Origin: Brachionus rotundiformis
Lineage: Eukaryota; Rotifera; Eurotatoria; Ploima; Brachionidae
NCBI GenBank assembly: GCA_016802295.1
Contig: JAESIW010000157.1
Location: 407,847 to 471,846 of the forward strand
Length of the DNA: 64,000 bases
Reading direction: 5' to 3'
Shown: positions 21,401 through 36,034 of the stretch, piece after piece
How the letters are laid out: each line of letters opens with the position of its first letter
Numbering within the stretch: the stretch's first letter is position 1
Translations under genes and position numbers: made by a program
The notes under the pieces: generated by a model
The model's input: the letters and a program-made list of their open reading frames with translations, nothing else
Databases searched by the model: none
What the model was told of the DNA's origin: nothing

Positions 21401-24400
21401 GACGAGTCACTCAAGCTAACCGCGCTCACCGAGCTAAGTCAAATGCTGGTCATGAGCAACGAGGACACTTTGATCAGCTTTCCAATAAAGCAAGCCGTGC
21501 CTTTGATCCTTCAATGCATGAGCTCTGAGTCGGAGAACTTCGACCTAATGAACAACGCTTGCCGCACTCTAACATACATGATGGACGCGTTGCCACGCTC
21601 AACAAGCATCATCGCTGAAAGTGTGGGCGTTTTTTTGGAAAAATTACAAGTAATCCAATGCATGGACGTGGCCGAACAAAGTCTCACTGCTCTGGAAATA
21701 CTCTCACGTCGTCATTCTAAACAAATCCTAAACGCCACTGCGAATGGCAGCGTGAGCGCATGTCTCACATTTTTGGACTTTTTTTCCATAGCAGCCCAGC
21801 GCAATGCTCTTCAAATAACAGCCAATTGCTGTCAAAACATGATCAGAGACGAATTTGTGAACATAAAGCCAAGCTTGTCCATTTTGTCCCAACGATTGAC
21901 CGATTCAGACAAAAAATCGGTCGAGTCCGTGTGTACAGTCTTTGCCAGATTGGTAGAAAACTTTCAACACGACACAGACATACTGGACGAAATAGCGCAG
22001 CATAGTGTGCTACAAAATTTAATCAAGCTTCTAATGGCCCAGCCACCACTTGTCACCAGCTCAATGTTTGTCACCATACTGCACACCATTTACCTAATGT
22101 GCTCCAATTGTAACAATCTGGCCATAATACTAGTCGAAAATTCAATCGAAAAATGCCTCAAGCAACTGCTGTTGGGCGATAGGACCGATGCCAAAAGCGC
22201 CACCGAAATAGCCACCAATCGGTCACCACAAGAACTTTACGAAATAGTTTGTATCATAGGTGAGATATTGCCACGGCTGCCGCACACAGGCATATTCAGC
22301 ATAGACGAAACACTTCGCAAGGCGTCTACCGCCCATCAGAACGAGTCTGTCGTTTGGCACTGGAAGGACGAGAACGAAATTCTGCGTCCGTACACGCTGA
22401 TCGACTCGCGCATAATCGAAGCCGCATTTGTCCAAGAAGAAGACGAGTGCATCTTGAACACAATGGGACGCACATACGTCATCGATTTCAATTCAATGCT
22501 TCAAATAAACGAAGAAACGGGCACAGCACGACCCGTTACCAGGAAACTAGTGGCCAAAAGCGAGCCTGACAAGAGCTCCATTGAGCAAAGTGTCGCCTCC
22601 AGGGACACGCGCATGGACTACATGTTCAAAAATGTGCACAAAATATCCACTTTTATAAGCTCATTGTTCCAAACAGTATACGAAATATACAACTCGTCGG
22701 CCGGTCCGTCCATCAAACACCGTAGCCTGCGCACTCTTCTACGCATGATCTACTTCTCGTGCGCCCTAAGCAAAAACTCAAACGACTCGAACAACAACAC
22801 AGAGGAGAACCTATTGAGCAATTTGCTGCGCGATTTGCCCATTAGCAGTCACATAGCGTCCATGTTGGCCAACAAGGACGCCAAGATAACAGTGATCGGC
22901 CTGCAAATGGCCGACTTGCTCATAAACAACTTGCCCGATGTATTCTCGGTGTATTTTTATCGCGAGGGCGTTGTTTACCAAGTCGACAAGCTAATCGAAA
23001 CAAGCGAATCAGAGGACAAGGAGGCGAGAAAAACCAGATCGAAAGCAAAGTCCAAAAGTGGCACCAAACACCCGGACACTGACCTAATGCTTAAAAATAA
23101 ACGCCTCATATCAAATTGGATCGCCGAACAGGCCAAACAATTCAGAAAACACTTTTCCAATCTAAAGCTGAACAAATCCCAGTTGTCCATACTCGACCAA
23201 TTGAGCAAACTGTCCGAACAACTAGTGCTCAAAGAGCCAGATCACAACTATCTACCATGCTTGAAAAATTTGAACAATCTGCTCAAACAAAGTGACATAT
23301 CTTCGTTTGAAATGATAAACAGCAGCCTAATTGACCGCTTGGTTGACTATTTGACAGTCCAGGAGCCGGCAAGCGAGTTCAAGCTCGAGCCAGCCCGGCT
23401 CAAACACTACTCCAGGCTTAACGTAATCAAACAGTCCTATTTGAACGACACGCAGACTATTCTCAACAACGAACTGAACTGTCTGCGTCTCAAGCAATTC
23501 TTGGCCGTGTTCGCGGCCAAAAAAACCCTCTACTATTTCACTGATAACGGCCAAACGGACCAACAGTCACTGGCACTGCTCGTCTCCAAGCTGCACAACT
23601 GTGTCAATCAGCTTGAACAGTTTAGCATTCGGGTACACGACGTGCCCAACTCGATAGGCTCTGGTAAAAATGCGCTCAAGTTTTTTAGTACCCATCAAAT
23701 AAAGTGCATGCTCGAGAGGCACGCCAGTGTGCCGCATGGGCAAAGCTTGCGCCAATGGAAAGGCGGACATGTCAAAGTGGACCCGCTGGCTTTGGTCAGC
23801 ACCATAGAAAAGTACTTGCTTATGCGCGGCATTCACAAGACGCCGAGTCAGGCGCCGACGAGCTTGTCGTCGTCGTTGCCGAGTAGTTCGGCAAAGAGAA
23901 ACGACGCCAAGTCGAGAGTGAAGAGTGCGTCGGCGACAGATAGTGCCGGCTCTACGTCCAAGGCTAGGCCTAAGTCGGACAAAAACGAACAAGAGTCCGA
24001 CTCGGACAAACAAGACGTCGACATAGAGGAGGATTTTGACGACGAGGACGACGAGCACATAATTGAGGACAATTTGGACGATGAAGATTTGATTGACGAG
24101 GAGGACGACGAGGACATGGACGAGCTGGATAGTCCGGTGAGCGCATTTTTTGGCTCGTCGCTGTCGGCCAGGGGCCTTTTTTCGTCAAGCCAATTGCCCA
24201 AAATAGAGCTGTTGATAAACGATCACGTGCTTCCGTCCAACATGACCATCTACCAGGCCTTGAAGCAGTTCAATTCTCAGGAGAGTGACAACGATGCAGA
24301 GAGCTCGTTGCTAAGCAACGCCATTTGGTCCAAGGTCCACTTGATACACTATAGACTGGCGGCTGACGCTGCGGACAAGTCGCGTCACAAGGAAAAGCCG

Positions 24401-26089
24401 GCCAATGCCAAAACTCAATTGCCCAACGATCTCAACCATGACTTGACCAAGACCAAGTTTTATTCAAGCCTAGAGCCTAAAAAGCTCGCCAACGCAGACA
24501 AATGCCTGCACGCCATCCGCGTACTCAGCTTGTTGAACACAATTAACCGCCAATGGTTTAAAATGTACGAGAATGGCAGCGACGAGGCACTCTTGAGTCC
24601 AGGCGAATTCTGCAATCAAAAGCTGACCGCCAAGGCCAATCGTCAGCTGCAAGATTCGCTTGTTGTCATGACCGGTCACTTGCCAAAATGGCTGCCCGAG
24701 CTTATAACAAACTCGGCTTTTTTGTTCCCATTCGAGACCAGATTGATGTTTTTTTACCAGAGCTATTTGGACAGGGATCGTGCCATGCAAAAGCTCATCG
24801 ATTTGAATCAAACAAACCCGGACAGATACAAGCCTAGACTGGAGCGCGAAAAGAGAACAGTGAACCGAGAAGTGGACTTGGTTAAACAAGCCGACACCAT
24901 ATTGGACACATTTGTTAATTTAAATGAGAATAAAAAGTCGGCCTTGTTGGAAATTCAGTATGAGAACGAGGTTGGCACTGGTCTTGGACCGACTCTTGAA
25001 TTTTATGCCCTGGTCTCCAAGGAGATACAAAAATGTGAGCATGAAATGTGGCGCGGTGAAAAAGTAAAGACCAGCTCAGGTGATGAATACTTTAAATCGG
25101 CGCATGGTCTCTATCCGGCGCCGATTTATGTCAATCCAAGTGGCAAACAGTCGTCCAAATTGGCCTCCATAGTCAACAAACAAAAGCAGAAATTTAAATT
25201 TTTGGGTAAATTTATGGCCAAAGCTGCGCAAGACTTTCGCGTTTTGGACATACATTTGAGCCCGGTGTTTTACAAATGGCTGCTCAGCGATGGTGAACAA
25301 AGCATTCAGGAGCAAGACTTAAGGTTGGTTGATGAACAGTTGTATTCAAGTGTTAGATCGCTTAGGGAGTATGTGAACAAGCGACGGTCTCTGTTGATCC
25401 AGGCCTATAAGCAAAAAGAGTTTATTGGCTCGTTTGAGACCGATTTGAAAGACTTGGAAAAGCAAGTGGCAGACTTGGAGCTGGATTTTACACTGCCAGG
25501 TCATCATAATTTTGAATTGGTCAAAGGTGGCCGCGACAAAATGGTCACTTTGGACAATTTGGACGACTATTTGAAGTTGATAGTCGAGTGGACGCTGATC
25601 AAAGGCGTCCAGAGTCAAATGGAGAGCTTTAAGGAGGGCTTCGAGTCGATTATGTCTCTCAAGGGCGTTGGAACATTTTATGCCGATGAGTTGGACAGGT
25701 TTTTCTGTGGTTCAAGCTTCAAAAAATGGGAACACAAGACCCTGATTGAGTGCACTAGGTGCGATCATGGCTACACACATGAGAGCAGTGCAGTCAAGTA
25801 TTTGTTTGAGGTGATGTGCGAATTTGATGCTGAAGAGCAAAGGATGTTTCTTCAGTTTGTGACGGGCAGTCCAAGACTGCCCATTGGTGGTCTGAGCTCG
25901 TTGGCGCCCGCTTTGACCATTGTGAAAAAAACCATGGATACAGCGAACACAAACGCGGACAATTATTTGCCATCGGTGATGACATGTGTCAATTATTTCA
26001 AATTGCCAGAGTATTCAAGTGTACATATATTGAAAGAAAAGTTGTTCAAAGCCATGAAAGACGGCCAATTGTCTTTTCATTTGTCCTAA
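15421..26089 (+). CDS. TRIP12: TRIP12, HECT-type E3 ubiquitin ligase (four exons)
   Basis: Exons 15421-15491, 15553-15659, 17214-17864 and 21006-26089 join in phase (2, 1, 1) to 1970 residues; the human protein has 1992. Exons 1-3 encode a Ser/Lys/Glu-rich disordered N-terminus. The last exon is open upstream of the internal ATG at 21128 and begins TGSCAAKS just where vertebrate TRIP12 has TGSCA, so 21128 is not the start. Order: armadillo-like repeats (about 360-720, with NACRTLTYMMDALPRS and IQCMDVAEQSLTALE), a WWE domain (about 722-792, VVWHWKDE to NEETGTARPV), an acidic stretch (about 1283-1316), the HECT domain from about 1584 (ENEVGTGLGPTLEFYALV) and the catalytic cysteine near 1937 in VMTCVNYFKLPEYSS, ending FHLS. 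It ubiquitinates N-degron and UFD substrates in the nucleus. The large exon is visibly GC-richer than its surroundings. Intron 3 (3.1 kb) is packed with mobile elements. Confidence 0.93.
15660..17213 (+). other. TRIP12 intron 2
   Basis: A 1.55-kb AT-rich intron with donor GTAACG and acceptor TTTATAAAAG. No exon or repeat unit is recognised inside. Confidence 0.6.
18088..18262 (+). repeat. tRNA-derived SINE (Ser/Leu-like head) in TRIP12 intron 3
   Basis: GCCGAGTGGCTAAGTG (A-box at 18103-18112) is the D-arm of a class II tRNA, and AGATCGAAACCC (18139-18150) is a one-base-off B-box. The 36-base spacing fits an internal pol III promoter. The tRNA-unrelated body runs on to about 18262 and ends near an AAAATAAAT stretch. 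The 3' acceptor stem of a functional tRNA is absent, so this is a SINE and not a tRNA gene. Confidence 0.6.
18811..19530. repeat. Cluster of three copies of a foldback/MITE-like element
   Basis: A 100-base unit at 18897-18996 recurs identically at 19392-19491, and a diverged inverted copy lies between them at about 19173-19272. Around the inverted copy, 19071-19131 and 19305-19373 form long terminal inverted repeats (GTGACTCAAATAAGAG with a T-run then GCTTCTTT, versus the complement ending AATGAGCCAC). The left copy has the same outer sequence at 18811-18870. I read this as one complete element on the minus strand plus two truncated copies on the plus strand. No coding capacity. Confidence 0.7.
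19537..19759. mobile_element. piggyBac-like MITE with TTAA ends
   Basis: TTAACACTAGAAAGGC at 19537-19552 is mirrored exactly by GCCTTTCTAGTGTTAA at 19744-19759. This gives a 223-base segment with TTAA at both ends and 12-base terminal inverted repeats beginning CACTAGAAAGG. TTAA target duplications and C-x-C/Y-TAGAAAG termini are characteristic of the piggyBac superfamily. The interior is AT-rich and non-coding, so it is non-autonomous. Confidence 0.72.
19885..19912. repeat. (TAA)n microsatellite
   Basis: An uninterrupted run of about eight TAA units within TRIP12 intron 3. Confidence 0.85.
19971..20070. repeat. Nested imperfect inverted repeat
   Basis: CCAGATCCTAAAAGGTCCG (19971-19989) pairs with CGGACCTGTTAAGATCTGG (20052-20070) at 17 of 19 positions. 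Inside it GGCTTAT (19989-19995) pairs with ATAAGCC (20028-20034). Could be a small MITE remnant or a stable RNA hairpin in the intron. Confidence 0.6.
20223..20333. repeat. Two short perfect hairpins
   Basis: AATACTATGA (20223-20232) pairs with TCATAGTATT (20250-20259), with a CCTG/CAGG inner stem. TTGTAGTT (20310-20317) pairs with AACTACAA (20326-20333). Both are in TRIP12 intron 3; origin unknown. Confidence 0.5.
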
Positions 26090-29707
<3,618 letters not shown>

Positions 29708-30443
29708 ATAGATTGTTTGATAAAACCCGTCCGTTTTTTAGTTGTTTTTTGCCATTTATTGTAAATTAAAAATATTGTTTAAATTTATATGAAATGATTG
29801 AATTGATGAAATATTGAAATTTTTTTTTGTTTAAAGAGGGTTAATTGATCACACTTTAAAAGACCTTATTAAAAAACCTTTGTGGATTTTATGTTTTTTT
29901 TTTTTCTTTTTTATTTTAATTTTACTTTAATATTTGATCAGAGCTTAAACTTCAGTATGTTTTTTACATTTGAAAGTTTTTATTTTATGATGTATTTTTT
30001 TTTAAACTATTTCATCTTGAACAAAACAAAACTTTAATTAAAAATTTTAACTTAAAATTAAAAATTTTTTACTAAAATTATATTTATTTTAATTAAAAAT
30101 AAACTAAAAATTTGCGTTCGAGTGACTGAAATCGCTCTATGACCTCGAACTATGATAAAAATTTATCTTTGACATTTTATTTTTTAATATTAATTTATTA
30201 TGGTTAGAAAAATATCCAAGTAAAAGAAAAAATCTTACTTTTTTATAATTAAATAACTTATGATTAAAAGATTTGTTAATTTATCAACTATAAGTATTTT
30301 GTTATTTTAGTTTTATTCAGAGCTTTTTTAAATTAACAGATAGCTAAAAATCTAAGCAAATTACAAAATTATTGAGCAACTTTAGTAATATAAAAATTTT
30401 TTCTTAAAATAAAAAAAACAATCCTAACAATTTTATAACAATA
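29708..30443. other. Spacer between DYRK1A and LRR gene B
   Basis: T- and A-rich runs; no coding or repeat signal recognised. Confidence 0.4.
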
Positions 30444-32213
30444 ATGAATAATTATTTTTACATTTTTAATGAATATTTTAATAATCTAATTTATGAAATT
30501 GATATTACCTGTGAAAAGTTATTATTATATTCTAATGATATTGATCTCATAAACAACACTCGTACAAGCTTTCTATCAGAGATACAAGTTCAAAAATCGG
30601 AAATCATAAACAAATTACAATATGACAATTTCCAATCACAGCAAGACACTGAAGTTATCAAACATGATATATTTAAAGATAATTTTTTATTTTTGCTTCA
30701 TCTAAAAGATAAATTTCCGCTCAATCTCGCTTTAATACACCTTGACTTCCATCTATCCGATGAATATGTTCAAGAACTTAAAAATCCTTTCAAGATAAAG
30801 TAAATGATTGTAAGAGTTAATTTTTAAGAATAAACTTTTTTCAATAGAAGCGTTCTGGCATCCGAGCCTCCAGATGAAGGTCTGAAAAAATCTCAAAAGG
30901 TATTTAAAAAAATATATCAAAAAAGTTATTTATAATTTATTAAAGTGCGATTCAAATTTTGTTCTATCAATACTTTTGACAGAAAAAATATCAGAAATGT
31001 TGGAAAAATTCGATTCAAATGGAATTTTAAAGATCTCTAAATGGGACCTTTTGGATGTCAAGAATATTGATCTTTTGGACAAAAAGATCGAAACTCTTTA
31101 TCCTTTTGAAAAATTCGAAAAATTGGAAAGTTTAGGTAATTATGATTAAAATTATTAATTAATAACATTAATTGGTTATTTAAAGATTTATCTCTTAATT
31201 TAATTAAAAATCTGGAGAAAGGAACTTTTGACGAGTTGAAAAATTTACAAAAATTGACTATAGAATGCAATGAATTGGAATATATAAGCGAGAATTTATT
31301 CGATAAGCTTTCTAATTTAAGATATTTGGATATAAGTGATAACCTTATTGAACATTTTGATACCAATACTTTTTATCATCTTGATAATTTAGTGGAACTT
31401 TTTTTGAGTGAAAACAGCCTGACAAAATTGGAGTCAAATGTTTTTCAAAATTTAAAAAATCTCAATCGTTTGGACATTTCTCTTAATTCTATCAATCAAA
31501 TAAAAGAATTTGCTCTCAAAAACTTAATAAATTTGGAATATCTTGATTTGAGTTGGAACAATTTGGAGACCATTTTGCCAAATAGCTTTACAGATCTTAT
31601 TCAATTAAAGGAACTTCAGCTTGAAAAAAACTCCATCCAGCAAATAAACTCAGAGTGGTTCAGAAATTTAAAAAGCTTATCCAGATTATTTTTTAACAAT
31701 AATTCGATTGAAACTATTGATCAAAGCTCATTTGTTTATTTAGATAAATTGTACAAGTTGAATATTAGCTACAATTGTATACGCCATGTTGATTCAAAAA
31801 GTTTTATTAACTTGATTAATTTAAATAAGCTTTATATTCACGGTAATTTAATCGAAACAATATACAATGGAATGTTTGATGGTTTGTTTAATTTAAAAAT
31901 TCTTTTATTAGACCAGAATAGAATTAAAAAAATCGAGGATGGCGCCTTCGTGGATTTGAAAAGGCTGAAAATGTTATCCTTAAGAGAAAATTACCTAACT
32001 GAGTTAACATATTCTAACCTATCTGGTCTAATTGAGTTGGAAAAGTTGGTCGTTCAGCACAATATGATCGTTTCCATAGATGTAAATTTATTCCAAATAA
32101 TGCCTAAATTACAAGAAGTTGATATTCGAAATAACAAGCTCAATACTGAGGCGAATTTAGATGAAAAAATTAGATATTTTGTCAATAAAGATAATTTTAC
32201 AATTAAAATCTAA
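30444..32213 (+). CDS. Leucine-rich-repeat protein B (four exons, no signal peptide)
   Basis: Exons 30444-30799, 30848-30899, 30946-31135 and 31186-32213 join in phase (2, 0, 1) into 541 residues. The 118-residue N-domain begins MNNYFYIFNEYFNNLIYEI. A 52-base exon follows (SVLASEPPDEGLKKSQK). Then a linker with DSNGILKISKWDLLDVKNID leads into about twelve tandem LRRs of 23-24 residues (for example LRYLDISDNLIEHFDTNTF and LEYLDLSWNNLETILPNSF), ending close to the last repeat. It has the same build as LRR protein A (7903-9808): helical N-domain, tiny second exon, first two intron phases 2 and 0, then LRRs. No signal peptide or membrane segment, so an intracellular binding protein is likely. Partner unknown. 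The 31236 start of the long open frame is internal, not the gene start. Confidence 0.8.
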
Positions 32214-33404
32214 ATAAATAATTAATTATTTTAAATAATAGATTTTTTAAATGCCTAAATTTTAATTTATTTTTTTGTCTTAAAATATTTATAATAAAAA
32301 TTTTACTCAATATTTATATTTTATGTTATGAGCTTCTACATAAAATGAAAGAATTTATCATTCTTTTATAATTTAAAATTTTATTTTACATTGATAACAA
32401 GGAACTCGTCAATGTTATGGAAAGCGGTGGATCAATTTGGCTAAGTGACAGAGTCTAGTTAAGTAGACTTGAGTCGGAGTGAAGCTTTGCTGGGTGATGA
32501 TAATGGTCAAATTCCTGATAATGGTACCAGAAATTCAGCATGTCAATCCGAATTCTAAATCCTATCAAAAATGAACTCTCTTATATTTATTTTTTATTTT
32601 TTAAATATTAAATCATAAACTTTGGAAAATTTTTTTAATTTTCTTTTTTTTAAGTCGGGAAGATGTAGTATCCTAGAGCTAATGCTTAGTTTATTGTATA
32701 TTAAAGGTGTTTCACAAGTCTCACCATTCCACATCCTCTACGCATATAATTTTGTCAATTTTTGTAATCCAAAGCTAACAAATATAAATTACAGTTGTAA
32801 ACCATAAATTCAAAAAAAAATCTTTTAAACCAAAACCGGCTTTTTTAACCAAAACAAAGAAAAATTATCACTTCATTCAATCGATATAAAGACGCGACAC
32901 TTTATCTTTAGTTGTAAAAGTAAGACTGTTGTCATGTCTTTTTTAAATTTTTTTTTATAAAATGAAGCACTACTAATTCTCATATACGTATCTTTTAACT
33001 TTTAACGTCCAGTTAAACCATGTTAAATTTTTAAAAGTAATTTTTATATATAGTATATTAATAGAGAAATTATCACCTTAAAGTTCACAATTACTAATAT
33101 AACAATATTTAAAAAAGTTTGTTTGAGTTGTTTTATTATTTTTAAAAATTAGAAATTTGAAATATTTTTGAATTATAATTTTTAAATTGTTTCACAATAT
33201 ACAAGATAAAGATAAACTTAAGTTTTTTATTAAAAAAAAAATATCTCTTAAGCAAATAGAAAAAAACACTATGACATCATTTTTCTTTAATTACAATATA
33301 CTTAATAAAAATTGATTTTTATCTATTTTAATAAATTACATTTATTAACAAAAACGGAGATAAACAAAAATATGTTGAAAAAAGTTTATTTATTTTTTAT
33401 TAAA
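32214..33404. other. Spacer between LRR gene B and PKNOX (tail to tail)
   Basis: Both neighbours end here. TGGCTAAGTG at 32438-32447 followed by a GTCTA/TAGAC stem resembles the tRNA-like head of the SINE at 18.1 kb but is much more diverged. Nothing else is recognised. Confidence 0.4.
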
Positions 33405-36034
33405 TTACTGCTTTTGGTGAGGAAAGAAATTTGGTCCTTGCAAAAAGCAGTTTAAACTAGAGGTCGGCGTTGTCAAATTATAGTTTTGAATTTGTTTATA
33501 AAATTGTTGCTGCATAAATTCAATCAGCTTATTATCTTCATTTTTTTTCGCATCATCATTTCCTATTAAGTTCTCTATTCGAAAACCTTAAAATCAAATA
33601 AATTAAAATCTATTAAAAACTTGACAGCAAGAGTTAAATTACCACTGGGCTTTTGTGGCGAGCTTTTTGATTGTGAAGCATTTATTAAATTAAACACCGG
33701 GTTATTTGACAAATTTTGATATCTATTTGGAGATACACTGGACGATGGATTAAAATGAGGATATGCTTTGTGTAATTGGCCACTACTCTTCTGTCCATTA
33801 TCATCTTCTCTATTACCGAATTCGTTTGTTTTATTCTGAAACATATCACTTCCTGTTTTTATTCTTTTGGCTAGGGGACCTTCTTCACTGGTACTTTGAG
33901 AGTATCTGTCCGAGTCCGATCTGGTGCTTTTCTGTTCCAAATGACCAAGACTTGGAGGCCAATACCTGCTACTATCAGATCAAAAAACTAGATAGAACAT
34001 AATTATTTCTTTTCGAAGTAAAAAATACTTTTGATATGGTTTTATGTTGGACACTTGTGGTGACTTTTTTTTTTTGGTCAGATCCGGATTGGAAGATTCC
34101 AACATTGGCTGTAGAATGCGTCGGCGAGCGTTAATAAACCAATTGTTTACTTGAATTAGAGTCAAATTTGTTTTCATGGCTATTTCTCTTTTTTCCTCTT
34201 CGGTTGGATACGGGTGCTTAAAAAATTAAAATTGAAATTGGAGGAAAAAATTTTAATTTAAATTAAAAAATTAATTTATTTTTTCTAAAACTTACAACAA
34301 TGTGCTGGAAGAGCCATTTTTTCATTATATTAGTGGCACTTTTTGGTAAAATACCGCGCTTGCTTTTTGAATTAAGAGAGTCATCATTGTTTGATGAGTA
34401 AGATTTATTGATACACGAAGAAGATGATGAAGATGACTTTTCGGCATAAGTGGACACGTGGGACTTGACTGAAACATTTTCATCAAAATCATCAATGTCA
34501 TCCTCATTGTTTGCACTCAAATCATCATCACACAAATTTTTACCTTCCTCTTGAAAATCAATAGATAAATTGTTCGAAGTTTCGCTTTGATCTGAATTGT
34601 CACTTTTATCAGCTGACAGCATGTTGAATCGAATTTTGGATAAGCTTACATTTGGTGAAATTTCGTATGGTAAAGTTTCTTGTTTGATTGGAGTCGATGT
34701 AGAGCAAATATCAGTGGAAAGTTTGCTTATTTTTTTGGCAAAATTCTTCTTGTTTTTGGTAGATTTATTGCTTGAGCCTGACTTTTCGTGTTCGTCATTC
34801 GATTGACAATCTTCGTCATCAATATTGAATATATTGTCACTATTGAGCTTAACTTTAAGCGCTTCGACATACTGCTCAACAAAATCAGTGCACAGCTCGC
34901 TCACTTTTTCAATCTCAATCAAATTTATCCTCAACACTAATATCATATTCATTATCTTTTAATAAAAATTATTATTTTTTTTATTGTCAAATTAAATTAA
35001 TTGCTTTAGAAAAAAAAAATAATTTTTAAGTAAACATAAAGATAAAGTTATTTGTCAAGATTGAAAAAAAATTTTTCACTCAAATCATGTGACATGGACT
35101 CTTGGTATATTTGATGGATAGCTAACTATTTTCGACAATTTAAAATTTAATTCATTTATCATATTTTTTTATTTTATATGTACCTAATTTCAAGTAGCTA
35201 TCAATTTCAAAATTAAAAATAAAAAATTATCTAATTATTATCAAATTTTTTTAATTTGACTTTTTTCAGTATCGCAAATTAAGCATTTATTAATATTATT
35301 AACTCACCAATTCGTCAACAGATAGATAAACTTGTCTTAAATGACTATTAGACGAGCTCTTGATCACACTGTCAAGACTTGGATCCATTAACTTAAATTC
35401 ATTTTCCTTCAAAAATTTTTTAAGCTCATCATCAAAACACATCGAACTTGAACTATTTGTTTTCTTTAATTTGAATAAAAAACAATTAATTAATCAATTA
35501 ATTAAAAAATTTAATTGAATGAAAATAAATAAATACTTTTTCAATAGGAATTAATAAATCGGGATTTAAAGTAGCTAGTTCGCATTTTTCGAACATAAAT
35601 TTGAGCAATGGGAACAAACGATGTTCATAGATAAGCGACTTTTCCAATTCCAAATTTGAACCCTGAGCCAAACGAGACACCAAATCATCAAGATATTTGA
35701 TGCGCTCTATGTTCTTGCTTACCAGTTCTTTTTTATCTAAACTTTTATTGCCCTGAGTGCCAAATGGATAGCTTTGCTTGTATTGGTACGGGAAATTAAT
35801 GGACAGAGAAGAAACTGGATAATTCTGGTTAGTTAGAAAACCAGGATTGAATAGACTTGGCGACGCTTGCATCATTGAATGGTATGAATTGCTGTACAAA
35901 ACTTGGTTTAGAAAATTTTGAGCTTGTTCGATTGGAGTTGAGGACATTGCTGGATTGGACATCATAAGAGATTCGAATATGTTGTTTGAATTGATTCGGG
36001 AAGCCAGGCTCTTATTTTGGTCAATACCGGACAT
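33405..36034 (-). CDS. PKNOX: PKNOX/PREP TALE homeodomain transcription factor (six exons)
   Basis: Exons 36034-35537, 35463-35308, 34955-34296, 34216-34029, 33971-33643 and 33586-33405 join in phase (0, 0, 0, 2, 1) into 670 residues. The N-terminal MEIS/PKNOX domain is in two parts: [19 protein letters not shown] in exon 1 and [20 protein letters not shown] at the start of exon 3. Exon 3 then carries a Ser/Asp-rich stretch and the start of the homeodomain ([20 protein letters not shown]). Exon 4 completes it with [13 protein letters not shown] (three-residue loop extension), [14 protein letters not shown] and ILQPMLESS, diagnostic of PKNOX rather than MEIS. Exon 5 opens with RYWPPS, where vertebrate PKNOX has RFWPDS. 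Members bind DNA with PBX and MEIS partners and control developmental genes. A long gene-poor stretch (36-40 kb) lies upstream, fitting a regulated developmental gene. Confidence 0.9.

Noticed and set aside
21136..25985. Many antisense and frame-shifted ORFs within TRIP12, for example 23567-24058 minus and 24470-24889 minus
   Set aside because: They are shadows of a GC-richer coding exon, with Ser/Arg-rich mirror composition and no signals of their own.
21128..26089. TRIP12 as a single-exon gene starting at 21128
   Set aside because: The frame is open upstream to a splice acceptor and the upstream residues are conserved.
31058..31366. Minus-strand ORF inside LRR gene B
   Set aside because: Mirror of LRR coding sequence.
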